Translations under genes and position numbers: made by a program
Part shown: in pieces, positions 34,225 through 43,389 of the stretch
Layout: the number at the start of each line of letters is the position of its first letter
Position numbering within the stretch: the first letter of the stretch is position 1
NCBI GenBank assembly: GCA_030152145.1
Contig: JASLIL010000102.1
Location: 5,317-69,316 of the forward strand
Direction of reading: 5' to 3'
DNA from: Tissierellales bacterium
GTDB taxonomy: Bacteria > Bacillota > Clostridia > Tissierellales > JASKZW01
Length of the DNA: 64,000 bases
Notes under the pieces: model-generated
Database searches by the model: none
Told to the model about the DNA's origin: nothing
The model's input: the letters and a program-made list of their open reading frames with translations, nothing else

Positions 34225-35589
34225 ATGGATATTTCTATTATACTGGCAGCTGGTGAAGGTAGCAGGATGCAATCTAACAAGCCAAAAGTAATACATGAAA
34301 TATGTGGTAAGCCCCTACTAAAGTATGTAATAGAGGCTAGTAAAAAAGCTGGTATAGAGAAGAACTACTGTATAGTTGGCCATGGAGCGGATAGAGTCAA
34401 ATCAGCTGTAGGTGAGGATTCCACAGTAGACTATAGGAATCAACCAGTTGGTGAAAATTGCCCTTATGGTACAGGCTATGCTGTTATGCAGGCAGAAGAT
34501 CTTATAGAGGATGATAATACTGTCCTTATATTATATGGAGACACTCCCTTAATAACTGAAAAGACCTTAAAGGATCTTTTAAGTTATCATAAAAAAGGGA
34601 GTTATAAGGGTACTGTTTTAACAGCAGAGGTAATGGATCCAACAGGCTATGGAAGGATAATCAGAGATGGTGATGGACAAGTTTTAAAAATAGTGGAAGA
34701 GAAGGATGCCAATAAGGATCAAGTTTTAATTAAGGAAATAAATTCAGGAATATATGTTTTTGATGGTAGGCTTCTAAAGGAGTCTTTAGGGAAGCTTACA
34801 AATGACAATGCTCAAAATGAGTACTATATAACTGATGTTATTCAAATCCTAAAGGACCAGGATCAGAAGGTTGGAGCCTATAAAATGGAAGATTCCATAG
34901 AGATTCATGGAATTAATTCAAAGGTTCAGCTGGCTTTTTGTGAGAAGGTTATGAGAGATAGAATCAATGAAAGATGCATGATTAAGGGGGCTATACTTAT
35001 AGATCCTTTAAACACCTATATAGAGGATGAGGTTACTATAGGCAAGGATACAGTAATTTATCCAGGAGTATTTTTAAAGGGAAAGACGACAATAGGTCAA
35101 GATGTAACTGTAGGAGAATATACTACAATAGTAGATAGCGAGATAGGAGATAATGTATATATTCATTCATCAGTTATAGAGAAGGCAAAGGTTGGAGAAG
35201 GTTCAAAAATAGGACCTCATGCTAGACTTAGACCTATGAGTGAGATTGGTAAAAATGTTAAAATCGGAAACTATGTAGAGATTAAAAATTCTACTATAGG
35301 TGATAATTCTAAGGCTTCACATCTGGCTTATGTAGGGGATGCAGAAGTTGGAAAAGATGTTAATATAGGTTGTGGAGTTGTCTTTGTCAACTATAATGGC
35401 AAGGATAAGTTTAAGACTTATGTAAAGGATAGGGCTTTTATAGGAAGTAATTCTAATTTAGTTGCACCAGTTACAATAAATGAAAATGCTTTTATAGCAG
35501 CAGGTTCAACTATTACTGAAGATGTTGAAGAAGCAAGTTTATCTATTGCCCGTGCAAGACAGGTTAATAAGAAAAATTGGGTGAAGTAA
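34225..35589 (+). CDS. glmU: bifunctional GlcNAc-1-P uridyltransferase/glucosamine-1-P acetyltransferase
   Basis: 454 residues, full length. The N-terminal uridyltransferase (~1-228) has LAAGEGSRMQSNKPKVIHEICG, PYGTGYAV and ILYGDTPLI; the C-terminal left-handed beta-helix acetyltransferase (~250-454) has hexapeptide repeats, RLRPMSEIGKNVKIGNYVEIKNS and ASHLAYVGDAEVG with the catalytic His region, and VNYNGKDKFKT. It makes UDP-GlcNAc for cell wall synthesis. It is followed 38 bases later by prs, as in Bacillus. Confidence 0.96.
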   Translation: MDISIILAAGEGSRMQSNKPKVIHEICGKPLLKYVIEASKKAGIEKNYCIVGHGADRVKSAVGEDSTVDYRNQPVGENCPYGTGYAVMQAEDLIEDDNTVLILYGDTPLITEKTLKDLLSYHKKGSYKGTVLTAEVMDPTGYGRIIRDGDGQVLKIVEEKDANKDQVLIKEINSGIYVFDGRLLKESLGKLTNDNAQNEYYITDVIQILKDQDQKVGAYKMEDSIEIHGINSKVQLAFCEKVMRDRINERCMIKGAILIDPLNTYIEDEVTIGKDTVIYPGVFLKGKTTIGQDVTVGEYTTIVDSEIGDNVYIHSSVIEKAKVGEGSKIGPHARLRPMSEIGKNVKIGNYVEIKNSTIGDNSKASHLAYVGDAEVGKDVNIGCGVVFVNYNGKDKFKTYVKDRAFIGSNSNLVAPVTINENAFIAAGSTITEDVEEASLSIARARQVNKKNWVK

Positions 35590-35627
35590 CAAGCTTTAAT
35601 AAGATAAATTAGGAGGAATATATAAAG

Positions 35628-36581
35628 ATGAATCTAGGAAAAGGACCAATCAAAGTATTTACAGGAAATGCAAATCCTGAGTTAGTAGAAGAGGTATGTA
35701 AGGAGTTAGGAGTACCTGTAGGAGAATGTGAAGTAGGAAGATTTAGTGATGGAGAAAGCTTTGTTGATATTGCAGAAACTGTAAGGGGTAGAGATGTTTT
35801 TATAATTCAACCAACTTGTAGTCCGGTTAATGATCATTTAATGGAAATGTTAATCTTTATTGATGCTTGTAAGAGAGCTTCAGCTGGTAGAATTAATGCA
35901 GTAATTCCTTATTATGGATATGCAAGACAAGATAGAAAGACAAAGGCTAGAGAACCTATAACTGCAAAATTAGTAGCAGATTTACTTACAGTAGCTGGAA
36001 TTGATAGGGTTGTTACTATGGATCTACATGCTGGACAAATTCAAGGATACTTTGATAAGCCAGTAGACCATTTATCAGGTATAGCTACCTTAGCTGAGTA
36101 CTTTAAAAATTCAGACCTAGCTAAGGAAGACACAGTTATTGTTTCACCTGACCTAGGAGGAGTTACTAGAGCCAGAGCATTTGCTAACATATTAGATATG
36201 CCGATAGCCATAATTGAAAAAAGAAGACCTAAGGCTAATGTATCTGAAGTTATGAATGTTATTGGAGATATAGAGGGTAAAAATGTTATTATAGTTGACG
36301 ATATTATAGATACAGCAGGCACTATAACTAAGGCAGCAGCAGTTCTACAGGACTTTGGAGCTAAGAGAGTGTTCGCAGCAGCAACTCACCCAGTTCTTTC
36401 AGGACCAGCAGTAGAGAGAATAGAAAGCTCAGTTATAGAGAAGTTTGTAATCTCAAATACAATTCCTCTAGCCGAGGAAAAGAGAATAGACAAAATTGAC
36501 GTGGTTTCAGTAGCACCTATCTTTGCAGAAGCTATAAGAAGAATCCATGACAATGAGTCAGTTAGTATACTTTTTGACTAG
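35628..36581 (+). CDS. prs: ribose-phosphate pyrophosphokinase
   Basis: 317 residues. Motifs: KVFTGNANPELVEEVCKELG, YGYARQDRKTKAREPITAKL (ATP-binding loop), VTMDLHAGQIQGYFDKPVDHL, and the PRPP loop NVIIVDDIIDTAGT. It makes PRPP from ribose 5-phosphate and ATP for nucleotide, His and Trp synthesis. It is part of the glmU-prs-pth run. Confidence 0.96.
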   Translation: MNLGKGPIKVFTGNANPELVEEVCKELGVPVGECEVGRFSDGESFVDIAETVRGRDVFIIQPTCSPVNDHLMEMLIFIDACKRASAGRINAVIPYYGYARQDRKTKAREPITAKLVADLLTVAGIDRVVTMDLHAGQIQGYFDKPVDHLSGIATLAEYFKNSDLAKEDTVIVSPDLGGVTRARAFANILDMPIAIIEKRRPKANVSEVMNVIGDIEGKNVIIVDDIIDTAGTITKAAAVLQDFGAKRVFAAATHPVLSGPAVERIESSVIEKFVISNTIPLAEEKRIDKIDVVSVAPIFAEAIRRIHDNESVSILFD

Positions 36582-36596
36582 AAACGAGGTAGTGAT

Positions 36597-37154
36597 TTGT
36601 TTTTGATTGTAGGCCTAGGGAATCCTGGGAAAGAATATGAAAATACAAGACATAATATTGGCTTTAAGGCTTTGGAACTTTTGGCAGATAGGTTTGATAT
36701 AGAACTTAATAAGCTTAAGTTTAAGGGAATTTATGGTGAGGGCAGGATAGCCAGGAAAAAAGTTATCCTCTTGAAGCCACAAACCTATATGAACAACAGT
36801 GGTCAGGCGGTTATAGAGTTAATGAACTTCTATAAGATTCCTCTAGAGAACCTTATAGTCTTAGTGGATGATATAGATATAAAGCCCTATAGCCTAAGAG
36901 TAAAGGCTAAGGGCAGTGCTGGCAGTCACAATGGTCTTAAGTCCATAATCCAACACACCAAGGGAAATGAATTTCCTAGAGTAAAGCTTGGAGTAGGACA
37001 AAATGAGCATGGAGTTGACCTGGCAAAATATGTACTTTCTAATTTTCCAAAAGAAGATAGTGGCTATATAGAAGAACTTTTGGACAAATCTGCATCTGCA
37101 GTAGAATCCATACTAGCGGATGGAATAGATAGTGCAATGAATAAATTTAACTAA
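36597..37154 (+). CDS. pth: peptidyl-tRNA hydrolase
   Basis: 185 residues starting at TTG 36597 behind GAGGT. Motifs: LIVGLGNPGKEYENTRHNIGF (catalytic His), LLKPQTYMNNSG, LIVLVDDIDI and KGSAGSHNGLKSI. It releases tRNA from stalled peptidyl-tRNA. It is 15 bases after prs and is followed by a hairpin before mfd. Confidence 0.95.
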   Translation: MFLIVGLGNPGKEYENTRHNIGFKALELLADRFDIELNKLKFKGIYGEGRIARKKVILLKPQTYMNNSGQAVIELMNFYKIPLENLIVLVDDIDIKPYSLRVKAKGSAGSHNGLKSIIQHTKGNEFPRVKLGVGQNEHGVDLAKYVLSNFPKEDSGYIEELLDKSASAVESILADGIDSAMNKFN

Positions 37155-37156
37155 TA

Positions 37157-37182
37157 AAAGCTCAGAGTTGACTCTGAGCTTT
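37157..37182 (+). terminator. hairpin between pth and mfd
   Basis: 12-bp arms AAAGCTCAGAGT and ACTCTGAGCTTT around TG. The T run is short, so readthrough into mfd is possible. Confidence 0.6.
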
Positions 37183-37205
37183 ATATTTATCAGTAGGGGA
37201 GGGGT

Positions 37206-40200
37206 ATGATGAAAAATTTACTAATAGACCCTTTAAAAAATCTTCCGTCTTATAGTGGTTTGATAGAGGATATAAATAAAGACTTAAGTCCCTTGGCAGT
37301 TCATGGAATAATAGATGAGAACTTGGGGCATATTTCCTATGGGATTTTTGAAGATACAAGTAAGCCTATCCTCCTAGTTACCTATGATGCTAGGAAGGCC
37401 AAAAGGCTATATGAAGATATTGGAAGTTTTACTGACAATGTTTATTTTTTTGAAAGCAAGGATCCACTTTTCTTTAAAATAGACTCATATAGCTTGGACA
37501 TAGAGTCTGAAAGAATCAAGATTTTCTCCAAGTTAGCTAGGGGAGAAAATCCTATAGTAGTAACTTATGTAGATGGGGTTATGGATAAGCTAGAGTCTTT
37601 AGATAGCTTTAAGAAGAATATGATCAGCTTAAATTTTGAAAGTCAGGTAAATATAGAAGATTTTGGACTAAGGCTGGTGGAATTAGGCTATAAACGAGAA
37701 GATATGGTTGAGGAAAAAGGACAATTTAGCATCAGGGGTGGAATTATAGATATTTTTGCTGCAGATAGAGATAATCCCTATAGAATAGAACTGTTTGATA
37801 CAGAAATAGATTCTATAAGATTGTTTGATGTAGATAGTCAAAGGTCTCTTGAGAGTTTAGATAAAATAAGCCTCCCGCAGGCTAGAGAGATAGTAATTAA
37901 TGACAGTTACAGACCTAAGCTTTTAGAAAACTTAGAAAGAGAACTAAGAACTAGCCTAACCAATCTGAAGCTAGGAGTTATAAGGGAAAGGGTGGAAGAT
38001 AAATTTGGCCTTCTTTTAGAAGAATCAAAAGAGGCCTATAGTAGTACTAGTATGGACCTTATTAAGCCCTTTATACCTAAGGAAGAGTTGGAAAGTATTT
38101 TAGACTATTTTCCAGATAGGGCTTTGATAATATTAGATGAGCCTAAGCGGATAGAAGACGAGTATGAGAAAAAGAAGTCAGTTTTTGAGTTTCAATACAA
38201 AGATCTTCTACAGTCTGGAGAGGTTTTGGAAAGTCACTTAAATATATACCATTCATTTCTGGAACTAAAGAAAAAGATAAGCAGGCACCTAATCCTAACT
38301 AAGACAGCCTTGATAAAGACTGTAGCTTATTTTAAACCCAAGGCAATTTATAACTTTTCATCAAAGAGCATACAATTTTTCAACAAGAAACTGGATATAC
38401 TAAAAGAAGAGTTAGACCACTATATGTATAGGGGCTTTAAGGTAATTATACTAGTTTCTACAAAAGAGAGGGGAAGACGGCTGGAGAAAGATTTTCTGGA
38501 TTTAGGCATAGTAGCCTCCTTTGTAGAAAACAGAGATAGGTCCATTAAATCTGGGCAAATACTAATAAGTCTGGGAAATTTAGAAAAAGGATTTGAGTAT
38601 TCAGATATAAAGTTTGTCCTTATAACTGAGAGACAGATATTTGGTGTTAGTAGGGCTAAGAAGTCTAGAGTTAAAAAAAGTGAAGGATTATCCTTTCAAG
38701 ATCTTAGTATAAGTGACTATGTGGTTCATGAGAATCATGGTATAGGTCAGTATTTGGGCGTTGAAAATCTTACAGTCCAAGGGGTCAGTAAGGACTATCT
38801 GGCCATTAGCTACAGAGGAAATGACAAGCTTTATGTGCCTATAGACCAGATGAACTTGGTGCAAAAATATATTGGATCTGAGGGGGTAAAGCCCAAGGTA
38901 AATAAGCTTAGTACCAAGGATTGGGCTAATACTAAAACCAGAGTTAAGAAGGCTGTAGAGGATATGGCTAAGGAGCTTTTAGAACTTTATGCTAAGAGAG
39001 AGAGCTTGGAGGGCTATGGTTTTTCTAAGGATAGTCTTTGGCAAAAAGAGTTTGAAGATAGTTTTCCCTATGAGGAAACAGCCTCCCAAAAGAGAAGTAT
39101 AGAGGAAATAAAAAAAGATATGGAAAAGCCTAAACCTATGGACAGACTTCTTTGTGGAGATGTAGGATATGGTAAGACAGAAGTAGCTCTTAGGGCTTGT
39201 TTTAAGGCTGTTATGGATAATAAGCAGGTAGCTTTTCTAGTACCTACAACCATTTTAGCCCAGCAGCACTATAATACTATGGTTGAAAGGTTTAAGGATT
39301 ATCCTATAAATATAGGGGTCTTAAGTAGGTTTGTTTCAACTAAAGAACAGAAGGAAACCCTTAAAAAGTTAAGGGAGGGGAATATAGATATTTTAATAGG
39401 CACTCATAGAATCCTATCTAAGGATATTGGCTTTAAGGATTTGGGGCTTTTGGTAGTAGACGAGGAGCAAAGGTTTGGGGTTAAGCACAAGGAAAAGCTA
39501 AAGTCTCTAAAAACCAATGTAGATGTTTTAACCCTAACAGCTACACCTATTCCAAGAACTCTTCATATGTCCCTAGTTGGTATTAGAGATATGTCTGTAT
39601 TAGATGATCCTCCGGGAGCTAGATATCCTATTCAAACCTATGTAGTAGAGTTTAATGAGCAGATGATAAGAGAGGCTATATTAAAAGAAATATATAGGTC
39701 AGGTCAGGTTTATTTCGTGTATAATAGGGTTAGGGATATAGATGAACTGGCCTTAAGATTGCAAAAGTTAATTCCAGAGGCAGCCATACAGGTAGCCCAT
39801 GGACAGATGGGGGAGAAAAGTCTTGAAAAAATAATGTTGGGCTTTATCTCTAATGAATTTGATGTTCTAGTTTCTACTACAATAATAGAAACGGGTCTGG
39901 ATATTCCCAATGTAAATACTATGATAATATACGATGCAGATAAGATGGGGCTTTCTCAACTTTATCAGCTAAGGGGAAGGGTTGGTAGAAGCAATAGAGT
40001 AGCCTATTCCTACTTTACCTATGAAAGAGACAAGGTTTTAACAGAGATAGCAGAAAAGAGACTATCAGCTATAAAGGAATTTACAGAGTTTGGTTCTGGA
40101 TTTAAAATAGCTATGAGAGATTTACAGATAAGAGGTGCTGGCAACTTATTGGGTACAGAACAGCATGGACATATGAATGAAATAGGATATGATCTTTATG

Positions 40201-40715
40201 TTAAGTTCTTAAACGAGGCTGTGAAAAGACTTAAGGGTCAGGAAGTCAAAAAGGTTATAAACACTACTATAGAGGTAGATGTAAATGGATTTATACCAGA
40301 TTATTATATTAGGGATGAAGAACAGAAGATAGAGGTCTACAAGAAGATAGGTAGTATAGAGTCCAGAAAGGACTATATGGACCTTCTAGATGAGCTTATA
40401 GATAGGTTTGGGGATCTGCCAAAACAGGTGGAGAACCTACTGGAAATATCCTATGTAAAGTCCAAGTCTGAGGATATAGGTATCTTGAATATAGTTCAAA
40501 GACAGGACCTTCTGATCTTGGAGTTTGATAGATCCTTTGAAGTTAAGCCAGAATTGATCCATGACCTGTCTAAGAAGTACAGCAGACGTTTGAATTTTGA
40601 TCTTTCCAAGGAATTTGCCTTTAGGTATAAGGTTAGGAAGGATACTCTTATTGAATTAAAGGAGTTAGTTGAAACTATATATAGTTATGAAGAATCTTAC
40701 AAATCTAAAGCATAA
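37206..40715 (+). CDS. mfd: transcription-repair coupling factor
   Basis: 1169 residues, the usual size. N-terminal UvrB-like region with VEEKGQFSIRGGIIDIFAADRDNPYRIELFD, RNA-polymerase interaction domain near DYVVHENHGIGQYLGVENL, then the RecG-like translocase: MDRLLCGDVGYGKTEVALRA (Walker A), DEEQRFGVKHKEKLK (Walker B), TLTATPIPRTLHMSL, and TIIETGLDIPNVNTMIIYDAD plus QLRGRVGRSNRVAYSYF. It removes stalled RNA polymerase and recruits UvrA. It keeps the Bacillus order pth-mfd, but spoVT is not downstream. Confidence 0.97.
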   Translation: MMKNLLIDPLKNLPSYSGLIEDINKDLSPLAVHGIIDENLGHISYGIFEDTSKPILLVTYDARKAKRLYEDIGSFTDNVYFFESKDPLFFKIDSYSLDIESERIKIFSKLARGENPIVVTYVDGVMDKLESLDSFKKNMISLNFESQVNIEDFGLRLVELGYKREDMVEEKGQFSIRGGIIDIFAADRDNPYRIELFDTEIDSIRLFDVDSQRSLESLDKISLPQAREIVINDSYRPKLLENLERELRTSLTNLKLGVIRERVEDKFGLLLEESKEAYSSTSMDLIKPFIPKEELESILDYFPDRALIILDEPKRIEDEYEKKKSVFEFQYKDLLQSGEVLESHLNIYHSFLELKKKISRHLILTKTALIKTVAYFKPKAIYNFSSKSIQFFNKKLDILKEELDHYMYRGFKVIILVSTKERGRRLEKDFLDLGIVASFVENRDRSIKSGQILISLGNLEKGFEYSDIKFVLITERQIFGVSRAKKSRVKKSEGLSFQDLSISDYVVHENHGIGQYLGVENLTVQGVSKDYLAISYRGNDKLYVPIDQMNLVQKYIGSEGVKPKVNKLSTKDWANTKTRVKKAVEDMAKELLELYAKRESLEGYGFSKDSLWQKEFEDSFPYEETASQKRSIEEIKKDMEKPKPMDRLLCGDVGYGKTEVALRACFKAVMDNKQVAFLVPTTILAQQHYNTMVERFKDYPINIGVLSRFVSTKEQKETLKKLREGNIDILIGTHRILSKDIGFKDLGLLVVDEEQRFGVKHKEKLKSLKTNVDVLTLTATPIPRTLHMSLVGIRDMSVLDDPPGARYPIQTYVVEFNEQMIREAILKEIYRSGQVYFVYNRVRDIDELALRLQKLIPEAAIQVAHGQMGEKSLEKIMLGFISNEFDVLVSTTIIETGLDIPNVNTMIIYDADKMGLSQLYQLRGRVGRSNRVAYSYFTYERDKVLTEIAEKRLSAIKEFTEFGSGFKIAMRDLQIRGAGNLLGTEQHGHMNEIGYDLYVKFLNEAVKRLKGQEVKKVINTTIEVDVNGFIPDYYIRDEEQKIEVYKKIGSIESRKDYMDLLDELIDRFGDLPKQVENLLEISYVKSKSEDIGILNIVQRQDLLILEFDRSFEVKPELIHDLSKKYSRRLNFDLSKEFAFRYKVRKDTLIELKELVETIYSYEESYKSKA

Positions 40716-40732
40716 GAGGGAGGATGTTTTTA

Positions 40733-41692
40733 TTGAGGAGTAATAGAAGTAAAATATTATTTATAGGGCTTATTTTATCACTATCTATAATTTTCTCCGG
40801 ATGCTCAGATAAAGCCAATGGTTTAGTTGCTAAGGTCAATGGAGACGAGATAACAGTTGAAGAATTTGAGCATGAATTTGAAATCTTAAAAAAGGTTAGG
40901 CAAAAGCAATTTGGGGAAGACATACTAAAAAAAGAAATTGATGGTAAAAAATATGAAGACAACTTAAGGGATGAAGTCTTTAATATGCTGGTTGATGAGA
41001 AGATAATTGAGCAGGATCTGGAAAGACTTGAAATTCCCATAACAGATGAGGAAGTAGATGTGGAAAAAGATGCTATGGAAAAATTCTACATTGAAGAGCT
41101 AGGTGGAGAAGAAGCCTATGAAAACTTTCTAGAGGAAAATGGATTCTCAGAAGACTATATTAGGGGAAACATAAAAAGAGAGCTGCGCCTAGACAAGCAC
41201 AGGAAGGATTTTTTAAATAAGATCCACCTAAAGGATGAGGAAATAGAGGAATACTATAAGGGCCACAAGTATGAGATAAAAAAACCTAAGGTAATGCATG
41301 TTCTTTTGGATTCAAAGGAGGAAGCTGAAAGATGTCTTACAGCCCTATCCAATGGTGGTATCTTCCAAGACCTGGCCAAGGAAAGGTCTATAGACAGGCA
41401 GACTGGAGAAAAGGGAGGTCTTTTAGGCTATGTTAGCCCTGGAGATTTAACAGAAAGAGAACTTCCCGAATTAGAAGAAATAGCTTTTCAGCTAAAGGTA
41501 GGAGAATATAGTGGAATTATAGAAACTAGGCTAGGGTATCATATAGTTTATGTAGACGATATAAAGGAAAGCCTGGAAGATCTTAGACAGGATGTAATAA
41601 GAAACTTAAAGTATGAAAGATATACGGAAAAACTAAAGGATTTAAAGGATAAGGCAGATGTAAAAATATATAAGAAAGAATTTAAAAGATAG
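40733..41692 (+). CDS. lipoprotein peptidyl-prolyl isomerase, PrsA/SurA-like
   Basis: About 319 residues. I place the start at TTG 40733, nine bases after GGGAGG; ATG 40724 touches that site with no spacing. Signal sequence ILFIGLILSLSIIFSGC with lipobox Cys, a SurA-like N-terminal helical region (AKVNGDEITVEEFEHEFEIL), and a parvulin domain (~190-290: VMHVLLDSKEEAERCL, GGLLGYVSPGDL, VGEYSGIIETRLGYHIVYV). It folds exported proteins at the outer face of the membrane. A terminator follows. Confidence 0.9.
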   Translation: MRSNRSKILFIGLILSLSIIFSGCSDKANGLVAKVNGDEITVEEFEHEFEILKKVRQKQFGEDILKKEIDGKKYEDNLRDEVFNMLVDEKIIEQDLERLEIPITDEEVDVEKDAMEKFYIEELGGEEAYENFLEENGFSEDYIRGNIKRELRLDKHRKDFLNKIHLKDEEIEEYYKGHKYEIKKPKVMHVLLDSKEEAERCLTALSNGGIFQDLAKERSIDRQTGEKGGLLGYVSPGDLTERELPELEEIAFQLKVGEYSGIIETRLGYHIVYVDDIKESLEDLRQDVIRNLKYERYTEKLKDLKDKADVKIYKKEFKR

Positions 41693-41720
41693 GAGTTGGA
41701 TATCCAACTCCTAAGTTTTT
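41691..41720 (+). terminator. rho-independent terminator
   Basis: Arms AGGAGTTGGA and TCCAACTCCT around TA, then AAGTTTTTTA; the first arm overlaps the stop codon. Confidence 0.82.
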
Positions 41721-41775
41721 TATTAAACCAGGATTATTTGATATAATTTAAATAGTCTAAGTTAGGAGGGATAGA

Positions 41776-43389
41776 GTGAAGGACAATAATTTTTTAAGGG
41801 GAGCCGCAGTGTTGGGAATAGCGGGAGTTATAGTTAAGATTCTAGGAGCCTTTTATAGAATACCCCTAGGCAATATACTTTTGGATGAAGGAATGGGCTA
41901 CTATCAGACAGCCTATCCTTTTTATGTATTACTATTAACCTTGTCAACAGCCGGTTTTCCAGTGGCAATTGCAAAATTAGTTTCGGAAAAACGAGCATTG
42001 GGAGATTATAGGGGAGCCTTTAAGGTTTTTAAAATATCATTTTTTACACTTTTGGTAGTAGGGATGTTAAGTTCTGTATTTGTATTGTTAAAGGGAGAAC
42101 AGATAGTAGCTTATTTGGAAAATAGTCAAGCCTACTACGCTCTTTTAGGATTGATACCAGCACTTTTAGTGGTTCCTATAATGGCTGCTATGAGAGGCTT
42201 TTTTCAAGGACATGGAATGATGGAGCCAACGGCCCTATCCCAAATATCAGAACAATTTTTTAGAGTGAGTCTAGGTCTTTTATTTACCTACTTGACCCTA
42301 GACCAGGGAGTGGCAAAGGCAGCAGGAGGAGCTACTCTGGGAGGATCCTTTGGAGCTCTTGCAGGCACCCTGGCCATAGGCTATATATACCTAAAAAGAA
42401 GACCGGCAATAATAGCAGAAATGGGAAGCGCCAAGGAAAGCCAAGATACTAATCTTAGTATTATTAAGGAACTTTTAATAATAGCAATCCCTATAACTAT
42501 AGGAGCTTCTATAGTACCCATAATGAACACTATAGATACTTTCATAGTCCTAAGAAGACTACAAACTATAGGTTACAGTCAGGTGGCAGCCAATAGCCTA
42601 TATGGCCAGCTAACAGGATTTGCCCAAACTCTTATAAATATGCCTCAGGTGTTTTCTATGGCCATAGCCATGAGTTTGGTACCAGCCATATCAAGAGCTA
42701 AGACTATGGGAGATCAGGAAGAGGTAAGGGAATTAGCTAGTTCAGGTATAAGGATAACTCTTCTTATAGGTTTACCGGCAGCTTTTGGACTTTTTATTTT
42801 AGCAGAGCCTATTATAGGCCTTCTTTACTTTAAGAATCCAGAGTCTGTAATAGTAAGTGTAGGAGAACTTTTAAAGATTCTTTCCTTTAGCGTCATATTT
42901 TTAACCCTGGTCCAGTCCCTAACAGCTATAATGCAAGGTTTAGGTAAACCCTTTATACCAGTTAGAAATCTTTTTATAGGTGGATTTATAAAGGTAATCT
43001 TGACCTATAGTTTAACAGGAATAGAATCTATAAATATAAAGGGAGCAGCCATATCTACAGTAGTAGCCTATTTAATAGGGGCGGTTCTAAATATTGTTAG
43101 TGTAAAAAGATATACAGGAGTAGACTTTAGGAAGGGAAAAATATTTATGGACCCCTTGCTTTCAGCTCTAGGTATGATGTTCAGTGTAAAGCTTATATAT
43201 ATCCTATTTGAAAGATTTTTAGGAAGGCCTAAGCTAGGGACCCTTGTATCTATAGGTATAGGCGTTTTGGTTTATGCAGCCCTCCTTTTGGTGACAGGAG
43301 CTATAACAGAAGAGGAACTTAGCCTTTTACCTAAAGGTGAAAAATTATCTAAAAGATTAAAGAAAAGGGGGTTTTTGAAGGATGTATAG
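41776..43389 (+). CDS. MurJ/SpoVB-type lipid flippase (YabM-like)
   Basis: 537 residues from GTG 41776 (AGGAGGGA upstream), with about 14 membrane helices of the MOP/MATE-like polysaccharide exporter family. Visible: FYRIPLGNILLDEGMGYYQTAYPFY, PVAIAKLVSEKRALG, AAMRGFFQGHGMMEPTALSQISEQ and GASIVPIMNTIDTFIVLRRL, typical of SpoVB/YabM. It probably flips lipid-linked cell-wall precursors. It occupies the yabM position of the Bacillus mfd-yabM-yabN block. Its stop overlaps the mazG start by 8 bases. Confidence 0.88.
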   Translation: MKDNNFLRGAAVLGIAGVIVKILGAFYRIPLGNILLDEGMGYYQTAYPFYVLLLTLSTAGFPVAIAKLVSEKRALGDYRGAFKVFKISFFTLLVVGMLSSVFVLLKGEQIVAYLENSQAYYALLGLIPALLVVPIMAAMRGFFQGHGMMEPTALSQISEQFFRVSLGLLFTYLTLDQGVAKAAGGATLGGSFGALAGTLAIGYIYLKRRPAIIAEMGSAKESQDTNLSIIKELLIIAIPITIGASIVPIMNTIDTFIVLRRLQTIGYSQVAANSLYGQLTGFAQTLINMPQVFSMAIAMSLVPAISRAKTMGDQEEVRELASSGIRITLLIGLPAAFGLFILAEPIIGLLYFKNPESVIVSVGELLKILSFSVIFLTLVQSLTAIMQGLGKPFIPVRNLFIGGFIKVILTYSLTGIESINIKGAAISTVVAYLIGAVLNIVSVKRYTGVDFRKGKIFMDPLLSALGMMFSVKLIYILFERFLGRPKLGTLVSIGIGVLVYAALLLVTGAITEEELSLLPKGEKLSKRLKKRGFLKDV